DNA of 64,000 nt from Paratrimastix pyriformis (taxonomy: Eukaryota > Preaxostyla > Paratrimastigidae). The translations under genes and the position numbers were made by a program. Shown here piece by piece: positions 55,519-64,000 of the stretch. How positions within the stretch are numbered: the first letter of the stretch is position 1; each line of letters begins with the position of its first letter. The notes under the pieces were generated by a model, which saw nothing but the letters and a program-made list of their open reading frames with translations, searched no databases and was not told the DNA's origin. The stretch is taken from assembly GCA_027972325.1 (NCBI GenBank), contig JAPMOS010000160.1:1-64000 (forward strand), given 5' to 3'.

Positions 55519-58500
55519 GTAAATTTACTGCTCTTGTTTCCCTTCGATTATCCATGTCTTCACCTCTCAACCACTTTGGTTCACTCTTGCAAATGCTTTC
55601 TGGGGATTCCGCAACAACTTCAGGTTTCGACCCGTCTGCTCCGTCTTATCTTCCACCTGTGCCACAACAACAAGCCGAAATGCAACCTCAACAACAACCC
55701 GAAAAACAACCTTCGTCTCAAGATCATTCTCAACCGCAACCTCCACTTGATCCTCTTTCGCTTCTCATCTCCACAATCGCTTCGCTTCCGCACCAAGTTG
55801 GCGTTCCAACACCACCAAAACTCCAAGAGCTGACATTTGATGCCGTTCATGATTTCCTTCGCAAGACTGATGAGTACAGATTTCAGTATCCACGTGTCAC
55901 CATGCCCACCTTCTTCCAATGTGCAAGCAGCAAAGTGCAGTTGTATGCCCGCTCGGTTCTCGCGCTTGATCCCACCACCACCAATGACGCCTTTAGCCGA
56001 GCCCTTCTGATCCACCTTCGTCCCAAGCTCATGGTACAGAAGACCGCGCGCCTCTCACAGGTCAGGATGAACATTTCATCCGCCGGTGACCTCCCTCGCG
56101 CACTGGCCGAGTTCTTCGAGGAGTTCAGTTCCCTCTGTGACCACCTGGACTTCCCGCTGGGGGCAAGACCCAAGGCCTTTGCACACGCCCTTGGCCCGCC
56201 CTCGGCCCCGCTCTCTTGGCGGAGTTCTATCCAGGCTCCAACATCACCCTTGAGCAGGCGTACGGTGGAGCAGCCCAGCTGGCCCAGGCTTTCACGGAGA
56301 GCAGCCGCCTCATGCAACTGGCCTCCACCCCAACTCCCTCGCTCCCTGGCAAGACCCCGACATCGCCGCCCCCGTGCCTGCCCGCTTTCCCCTCGTGTGC
56401 CCCAACCCAATCCCCGACCAGCCTTCTCCCCAGCCCCTTTTCCAGAGACAGCCCACCCCGGCCACAACATCCACCCCGACAGCCCCAGTGCTTGGGAAGC
56501 TCAGTGCCGCTGAGTACCAACAATGCCAAGCGGAGGGCCGGTGTGCGCTGCCGCCAGAAGCACTCAGAAGATGCGGCCCACTGCCCCAGGTTCTCCTCCC
56601 AGCCATCTCCCGCCTCGTCCACCATCATCTCGGCTGCACCACCGCCCGCAGCCCCGCCCGCGCCACAGACCCCTGCACCATCCACCGCCCAACCGCGCTA
56701 CAACTTCCGCCCCCGCCCGCCACACCCCGGCGAGTGCGAGAGCAGCCGTCATCATGCCTGAAACCACCACCCCGCCCTTTGAGGCCAGCAACCCACCCGT
56801 GGACGTTGACCCGCTCGTCGTTCCTTCGGATGGAAACCTCACACTCCGCGAAGGCGCCCTCCACCTGCACATCCAACACCCGTGTGGCCCCGTCGACGCG
56901 GTGGTTGACACCGGGGCAACGGCCTCATTTGTTGGGCATGCCTACGCGAAGACCCTCAACCTCACTCCCCAGCCCCTCACATCCCCGAAGCGAATTCGAC
57001 TCGCTGACGGGAAGGACACCCTCGTCACCCACATGACCACCATCACCCTCCAGCTCACGCCTGATGCCCCACCCACTGCCATTGAGCTCCTGATGTGGGA
57101 CAGCCGGGAACCCTACCTCCTCCTGGGTACCCCGGCATTGGCGGGCTACAACCTGGACCTGTCGTCCCCGCCAGCCATCAGCTACAGAGGCCGCCCGGAC
57201 GAGGACGACGACGACGACTGCCTTGCCCTTCTGCCAATCCCGTGATCGTCCTTCGAGAGGGGGACTTTTTCCGGAAGGGGCCGCCCCCAACGGCCCAGGG
57301 CAAGTCCCGGGTCCCCTTGAGTCCGTCCCCATTCTTCCCCAACGGTCGCTGCCTTCTGATGAGCCATCTCTCTTTACAGCGTCCGGGCCACCCCCCTCTG
57401 AATCCCCACCTGCTGTGGGGGCAGCGGTGGAGTGTGAAGATGGGCTGGTGTGTAACCCACGAGCAGCCCAGGCCGTCCAACAGCCGCCCACTGAACAACC
57501 GGCCCTGCCGCCTGCTACCGCGCTCGACGCCCCGCCCGAGTCGCCGCGCGAACCCTCGCAACAACCCTTCACCCTGGCAACGAGCCAACAACCCACCACC
57601 ACCCACCACCAGCGACCTGACTGTTCAGCGCCGCTGTCCACAACCACTCCACCCGCACCTCTCCTCAGCCTCCCCACCTCACCAGTCCCCGACCTGCCAC
57701 CAACCCCTTGCCCCGTGCATCCGGGGTCCTCACCCCGGAGCAACGCTGGGTCATGGCCAAGCTTGTCTTCGACAACGCGGACCTCTTTGGCGACATCGTG
57801 CCAGAGGCCGCGGACCTCCCTGCTTTCTCCGTCGAGCTCAAACCTGGCACCACCCCCATCACCCAACCACCTCGCCGCCTTCCCCCCGACAAGGCCGAAT
57901 TCCTCCGCCATGCCCTCGATGCCCTACAAGAGGCCCAAGTCATCCGCCCCAGTGAATCTCCCTGGGCATCACCCATCGTCCTGGCACCGAAAGGCCACAC
58001 CTTCCGCCTCTGTGCCGACTACACGCGCCTCAACCAGTACGTGGTACGGAATGCCTACCCTCTTCCCAACATCCATGAGCTCCTCGCCAAGTTCGCCGGC
58101 TGTCCCCTGTTGTCGCACTTCGACCTCTCAGCCGGGTACCACCAGATTGCCGTATCACCTGCCTCAGTGCCTGTCCTGGCCTTCACCACACCAATTGGCC
58201 TGTTCGAGTACACCAAAATGCCGTTTGGCATAGCGACAGCCGCCGCCCACTTTGAGATCTGCATGGCACAAGCGCTTTCGGCCGAGGCCGACATTAGCAC
58301 CTACCAGGACGACATATCCATCCACTCCACTGGTTTTGCCAACTTCTTTGCCACCCACACGCGATTCTTCGCAATTGTCCGCCGACGGAAGCTTCGCCTC
58401 AAGGGGCCCAAGTGCGACATTGCGCCCGAAGAGCTCCCCTTCGTTGGAATGCTGGTCTCCGCCGGCACAGTCCGCATCGATCCCGCCCGCACCTCCGCAG

Positions 58501-60114
58501 TCGCTGCCATGACATCTCCCACCACCCGGGAACAGCTCCGCAGCGCTATGGGCTTCTTCACATATTTCCAGAATTTCCTGCTCGACTTCGCCACCACATC
58601 TGCACCACTGTGGACCACCCTCCACGCCTCCTCTTTCACCTGGACACCTGAAGCCGACCGTGCCTTCACCACCATCAAGAACCAACTTGCCCACAACCCC
58701 GACACCCTCCACCACCGCGACCCTGACCTCCCCCTCATCCTGAAGACCGACGCCAGCGGCACCGGCATCAGCGCAGTCCTGATCCAGCTCAGAGACGGAC
58801 AACCGGAGCCCATCACCTTCCTCAGCCGCCAACTGACCACCACCGAACGCCGCCTCCTCACCACAACCGAAGCCGAACTCCTGGCCATTGCCTGGTCAAT
58901 GCCCCGCATCCGCCCGTACCTCCGGGGGCCGTTGACTGTGGAAACAGATCATTCGAACTTATTGTGGGCCCGCAACAGCCAGAACCCCAAGATCCAGCGC
59001 TGGGCCCTCTGCCTCAATGAACACCCCTGCGTGATTGTTCACCGCCCGGGTAAGTGCAACATTGCCGACTTCCTGAGCCGTGCCTTCCCCACCACCCCTC
59101 ATTTGACCACCCTGCCCGCTGCCCCTGAACCAACACAACCAACCTTGCGATGCTGTGCCATCAGCACCCCCACCGTGACCGCCACAAACACCCCAGTCAC
59201 TCCACCAACACCCCCCGAACCGCCCGTCCACCCAACACTCCCTGATGACTTTGTCGAAGCCAACACCCTCCGCCCCCTCCTTGACCAGCTGCCCTACGAC
59301 ATCGACGACAATGGCATCATCCGCCTCCACGACACCCCGCCCCCCGACCTCCTCTCACCGCTCTTCGCCCTGGCCCACAGCCACCCCCTTGCCGGCCACA
59401 TGGGCGCGAGACGCACCACTGAGCGCCTTCAACAAGCCATCACCTGGCCCCACATCTCTGCCGACATCACCCGCCTGACCGCGTCCTGCCCCCTCTGCCA
59501 ACGAGCCAAGTCCTCCCTCCAAGGCCCCCACCCTTTACTCGACCGCCACAGAAGCGCCGCTACAAGCAGTGTATCTCGATCATCTCGGGACGCTTCCCAA
59601 CCAACCCCGCCACACCACCCGAGCCGACCCTTCCCACCCCTGCCACCACCATTGCCACTTCCACCACCATTGCCACTGCCACTGCCACTGCCCCAGCTGA
59701 CCCCATCACCACCACCCCTGCGGCCACTCGTCCCCCAACCTCCAGAGCCACCACCACCGCCAAGCAGCCCCTCCACCCGCTGGCTACCGCCGCTTTGAAG
59801 GAAGGTGAGTACCTTGTTGAGGAAGTCTTCGGGCACGATCTCCGTGATGGCCACCTTTGGTTCCGCGTGAAGTGGGTTGACTACCCGCCGGAGTCGATGA
59901 GTGGGTGGCATAGACTGCCGCTGGGCCCCGGCCGTCAAAGCCTACATTAAGGCCAACACACTTCACCCCACCCTGCGTCCCCCTCAACGCCGCCGCCGCA
60001 GAGGGAACGCCCGTTAATTCTCGTCTTTGACCCTTCCACCCCACCCCACCATCTTCCATTCCACACTCCACTTTCCAGTTTTCCGCTCCGACCCCCGCTT
60101 TTATGGAGAGTCAG

Positions 60115-60212
60115 TGTTGTGAGATAGCCTTCTCCTCCCCGGTACCCAAGATATCCGAGTTCGACCCCGAACTACCACTTCCCCCTTTCCCATCTCCCCG
60201 GTTCCTGCAACA
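60115..60212 (+). repeat. Right LTR of the chromovirus
   Basis: 98 bp partner of the left LTR, followed by the CTCC target duplication and by LINE sequence resuming at CTCCGTACGGG. Confidence 0.92.
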
Positions 60213-62840
60213 CTCCGTACGGGACTATCGCGATACATCGGAAGGCTCTCTTCCCATCTCTACCAATTGGGCTCTCCGCCCAATCGCCAATTGCCGTAAA
60301 TAACCGGTCCATCTCCTCCTGTGGGTTGTATTCAGGGTTGGCAAAGATGAGGAGGTCGCGATTCTCCTTAAACAACCCGTAGCCATCCAGTCTTCCACCC
60401 AAAACCAGTCATCCTTGCTGGGCGTTCTGAATTCGGGAAGCTCAAATCGGCATTACCAGGATGCGAGAATGCCATCGTTGTCAAACTGCCTGCTTGTCTG
60501 AGCAGAGAGGACACCACGTGGGGTCGTCCACTGGTTTCGCAGGGTGCTCTTGTGGGTCTGCCCTTCTGCCATCTCCGTACTCATCCCATCCACATATCGA
60601 TCGCAGAGGTTCGCCACTTCTGTGGTGAACATTTCCCAGATGCTGTCCCAGGTTCGGGCGCGGTACCAGCGCCCCCGCGATCGCTCGATGAGCTCCCAGA
60701 GTCTGTCCATCGCTATTTGCTTACCTCTCACCTGCACACTTTGACCCAGAGGCTCCACCCATTTTTCTTGGAGCAATTGTTCTGCATCTTCTGCTCCTTC
60801 CCCTTGTCCAGCCACGCGATCAGTTTGATCGCATTGGCACCACTCCACCTTTCAGCGACACTGCCCATCATAGCCGGGCATTCAAAACCAAATGGTTCGT
60901 ATAGTCTCGCCCCACACCAACATTTCCCATCCCTTCACCATTGATGTAGAATCTGATGTTGGCCGTGATGTAACGCTGCAAGATTGCCATCATGGCCAGT
61001 CTGCCCGACATTTCGCATCGCATGGTCTGCGTATTTATTCCGCCATTTCCCGTCTGAGCATTGATGACCACCAGTGCATTCTTGCGTTTCCGGGCCGCCC
61101 TGGAGATGCGTCCGCGGCGGCTGAAGGACTGGAGGCTTGTGCGAAAGTCTCCCTCCACCTCCTCCCCGTCGCATTGGTGAACCAACCGAAAACCCCAGGT
61201 CCGTTCCTGTTGCACCTTGCCTATGTCCTGTTTGATGCTTTGCCCGGCAATCTTGTCTGCCAATCTGTTCCCTCCGCATCCAGCGATGCCCCTGTCTCCT
61301 GGTGCCCCTTCACCCACACCAGCCGGACACCCCCTGTGCTCCTTCAGAATTCGCTGTCCCCTTCGGAGGAGGCCCTCGGCCTTCGACTCGATCAGGTCCG
61401 TCGGTGTCCAGTCGTCCTTCATCAGCCTCTCCACCCATCCCTTCGCCACCTTACTGTCCGTGCGCACCTCCACGTTTGCATCCTGTCCCACTCTGATGGC
61501 TTCCAGGATGGCTTCCAGCTCTGCCTCATTGTTTGTTTGCCCTTTTCCCGTGCACCTTCTCCCGACCCGCACAGCCAGTGCCCCATTGGACAGCCGCTCC
61601 ACCACCGCCAATGCCGCTCGCCGGTCCTTCTTCTTCTTGGTCGCGCTGCCGTCTGTGTAAAGTCCGCCACTTCAGCTCGGGCTCCTCCACCCGCACCTCC
61701 ACCTCCTCACACTCCGCCCGCAGTGCCTCCCATCGCCTCCACATTGCCTCGTCCCACTTGCCCGCTCTCATCCGGCTCCAGCTTCCCCGTTCTTCGGTGC
61801 CTTCCGCCCCTCTCTTTTTTCTTGCTCGTCGGCTTTTTCTTGGCGGCCTCCCACCCCGGCTCCCCGCTTCGGCGTTTCCTGTTCTTCGCCACGACCACCA
61901 GCTTTCCTCCTTGCCCCACCATCAGCTTGGCTTGTCTCATCTTCCTCGGGTCTGGGATCCCGTGATCCTTCCCACCATCCTCCTCTCTCTTGCCCGTATC
62001 CCGTCCCGCCCTCTCTCGGCTCTCCTCCTTTTCCTGTTCCGTCCTTGCCCTCTTTCGATCTCTTTCTGCCACTTCTTCCTCTCGGATCCTCCTCGCCAAC
62101 TTAACATATTCCGTCTCCACTTTGTTCCCCCACACACACACCCGCTCCTTGATGGCCTCCACGTACTGCGGCATCGTGCCCTCCCACTGAAACCTACCGC
62201 CCACAATCAGGTCAGCCACACTCCTGATGCCCCTCTTCATGAGTGTCTGCCTGTGCCGCTTGGTGATTTTGCATGGCTCTGCCAGCTCCTCCAGTGTTGT
62301 CGGCATTCCCCATTCCGCTTCCTTTTTCAATACTTCCCCTTCCCTCACGATGGCCAACCCTTTCTTGTGCAAGATCCTCAACATCCCCGACACCACCCCC
62401 GGCATCTTCTCCTTCGCGTGCAGTCTGACCCACTTCCCGGGGTTGTCCAGCAGCGGCTCACTCGTCGTCCATAACTTTTGCAGCAGGGCTATCTCTTCAC
62501 GGAGCATCACGCCGCACCCTTGTTGGTCTGCCACCCTGCCCAGCAGTTGCGTGAGCACCATCATGTCGTGCACATCCACCGGGTCCTTGAGACCCATCCC
62601 ACCCTCATCCTCCGGGAAGAAGAGCACCTCCGCCGGGTCGCATTTCCCCAAGCACCCACCAATCTCCCGAAATACTCGCGCATAGCGCTGTTGAAGAATC
62701 TCAAGGTCCTTCTGCGGCATGGGGCACTGCCTCGCCGTATATTGTAGGCACGTCGACACGCACTCGTTGATCATCTGCACCATCAACCTCGGTGGGACCT
62801 TCTTGTCCATCAGCCTGTGCAACCTCCCACACATTTTCTG

Positions 62841-63521
62841 CAAGATGAATCACTTTTGACAAGACTTTTACAAGACTTCTACAAGAATCTACAAACTGAC
62901 CAGCTTGTCCCAGCTTTGTCGTTTTAGTCATTAGTTTTTCTTGTCAGCTTGTACCTGTCTTGTAAAAGTTTTTGTCGTTTCCTTGTGACTTGGTTGGTCT
63001 TGTTTCTTGTCACATGTCTTGTACTTGTCTGGTACTCAAATTCTGATGTGAGGGGGTTGGGAATTGAACCACAGACCTGAAACTTGCTAACCTGACACTC
63101 TACCTGCTAGACTAAAATGACCTGACCTACCAACTGAAAATGGTCGAGTCAAACATGTCACTCAAAAGACCAGCCAACGCACCCCGGCCAGTTTGACAAG
63201 AAGTTACAAAGCAGGGACAAGCATTATTTTTGTCATTGACTTTGTCAAGTCGTTTGACAAAAAAAAGTACAACTTGACCAGACTGTCCTTGTCACCACTT
63301 TGTCGTGCGCTTGTCATGCCCTTGTCGTACCAAAACTTGTACAAGACTGCTTGTCAAATGGCCACGACAAGCCTGTATTCTTGTAGAATGTGTTTGTCAA
63401 GGTGTTTGTCAGCTCTTGTACGGTCTTGTCCTGGTTTGTCACCGGTTTGTAGCGGTTTGTAAAATTCTTGTAGCGGCTTGTAAAATTCTTGTCGTGGTTT
63501 GTAGGTGGCTGATTCATCTTG
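62841..63521. mobile_element. MITE-like element with terminal inverted repeats, internal tRNA-like segment
   Basis: 681 bp inserted in LINE copy 3. The ends are perfect 11-bp inverted repeats: CAAGATGAATC (62841-62851) and GATTCATCTTG (63511-63521). The empty site is seen in copy 2 (TTTTCTGGATGACC near 35650), which implies a 2-bp TG target duplication. The interior is dense in CTTGTC / GACAAG / CTTGTA motifs on both strands and has no ORF of note, so it is non-autonomous. The transposase family is unknown; TG does not fit the TA of Tc1/mariner. Confidence 0.8.
63045..63120 (-). repeat. tRNA-like sequence inside the MITE-like element
   Basis: Minus strand: box-A-like TAGTCTAGCAGGTAGAG, then GTGTCAGGTTAGCAAG, then box B GGTTCAATTCC, over tRNA length. 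It shares GAGTGTCRGG with the tRNA-like part of the repeat at 43654-43727. Acceptor-stem pairing is poor, so it is not a functional tRNA. Confidence 0.55.
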
Positions 63522-64000
63522 TGGATGACCTTCTCCGTGTTGATCTTCATGTTCATCTCCTCGTCTATCCAAATTCCCAGGTACCGGATGGCCCCACCCT
63601 TCTGCTGGACCTTGATGACTCGACCCTCACCCAGGTCCAGGTCCGTCTTGCTCTTCACCCCCCCACACAGGTAGTCACACTTGGTCCACGACAGCTGCAT
63701 ACCCGCCTCCTCCACCTTCCGTCTCACTGTGTTGACCAACCGTACCATCTGCTCCTTGGTTCGAGTGACCAGCATCACATCGTCAGCAAAGGCAAGGACT
63801 TTCACCTTCCTTCCACTATCCAGGATATACCCACCTTCCTGCTTTCGCACCTCTGCCAGCACTTCCTCCATGAATGAGATAAATAGCAGACATGAAAGCG
63901 GGTCCCCCTGACTAATGCCTCTCTCTATCTCATAGCTCTCCGTCAGCCCGAAACCCGTAATGACTTTGGCCTTCCTCCCCTCGTACAGACTATCCGCATA

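Larger units (their letters stand above)
55417..60212 (+). mobile_element. Chromodomain-bearing Ty3-like LTR retrotransposon (chromovirus)
   Basis: Fossil, 4796 bp, with short LTRs (55417-55518 and 60115-60212; TGTTG ... CAACA) that are almost identical, so insertion was recent, and a 4-bp CTCC target duplication inside LINE copy 3. Parts in order: gag (ATG 55554, capsid-like region to about 56250, CCHC-like knuckle near 56520-56590), aspartic protease (VVDTGATASFVGH, about 56900-56940), reverse transcriptase (57.75-58.55 kb, catalytic YQDD), RNase H (LKTDASGTGISAVLI, about 58740), integrase zinc-binding region (HPLAGHMGARRTTERL ... CPLCQRAK, about 59380-59510) and a C-terminal chromodomain (LWFRVKWVDYPPESM, about 59860-59905). 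The integrase core was not recognised. It is broken in a few places. Confidence 0.88.
54669..64000 (-). mobile_element. LINE copy 3, interrupted twice, running off the window
   Basis: The same LINE as copy 2 and in the same orientation. 54669-55416 holds the 3' UTR and the methyltransferase-like C-terminus (ENMLRKEAGARRVEADYEGR, 194 open codons). 60213-62840 holds the rest of that domain (ANPEYNPQEEMDRLF near 60340), the finger and RNase H (TNNEAELEAI, VRTDSKVAKGW near 61440-61530) and the thumb. 63522-64000 holds reverse transcriptase with LAFADDVMLV (about 63800-63770). It is interrupted by an LTR element (55417-60212) and a 681-bp element (62841-63521). The uninterrupted sequence is visible in copy 2, which allows exact junctions. 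Frame changes occur, but stretches up to 378 codons are open. Confidence 0.88.

Overview
This is GC-rich nuclear DNA from a protist-type eukaryote. Genes are split by short introns (28 to about 310 bp). Retroelements nested inside one another and microsatellites fill much of the rest. I cannot fix the species. The leucine-rich-repeat protein at 51.0-52.6 kb and the GC-rich, retroelement-rich style remind me of the free-living metamonad Paratrimastix, but that is memory-based inference and was not checked.

Layout. 0-6.9 kb: a 5'-truncated LINE ending in (CA)n, a second (CA)n-tailed fragment, a DIRS-like fragment, pyrimidine-rich minisatellites, an unidentified ORF and a tRNA-related repeat. 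7.0-15.6 kb: the best host genes, a 22-exon alpha-actinin (about 1510 codons, rod greatly enlarged) and a two-exon class I glutamine amidotransferase, both on the minus strand. 15.8-18.5 kb: an unidentified spliced gene full of (ATC)n and (GGT)n. 19.9-22.2 and 25.5-27.9 kb: two near-identical copies of a spliced P-loop NTPase gene with a cysteine-rich C-terminus. 28.3-32.2 kb: LTR-retrotransposon fragments in both orientations. 32.4-39.8 kb: a near full-length LINE (ORF1, endonuclease, reverse transcriptase, RNase H, CCHC-like finger and a C-terminal domain resembling PCIF1-type methyltransferases). 40.2-41.0 kb: a small spliced gene with an RRM-like segment. 42.2-43.9 kb: a second copy of the minisatellite and tRNA-like repeat block, with an assembly gap. 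43.9-44.9 kb: an unidentified three-exon gene. 46.3-47.0 kb: a coding-compatible minisatellite. 47.9-51.1 kb: a strikingly AT-rich virus-like island. 51.0-54.7 kb: a leucine-rich-repeat gene in one reading frame with a DIRS-like polymerase. 54.7-64.0 kb: a third LINE copy carrying a chromodomain LTR element with its target duplication and a 681-bp terminal-inverted-repeat element.

Four patterns stand out. Most host introns start with GTCYGY instead of GTRAGT. Several unrelated-looking elements end in the same CATGTTACCC plus UUCG-hairpin signature, usually followed by (CA)n, which suggests one shared retrotransposition machinery. The alpha-actinin rod looks built by repeated amplification of its last spectrin repeat. 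The LINE carries an apparent methyltransferase-like domain. All calls come from reading the sequence alone; no database search was possible.
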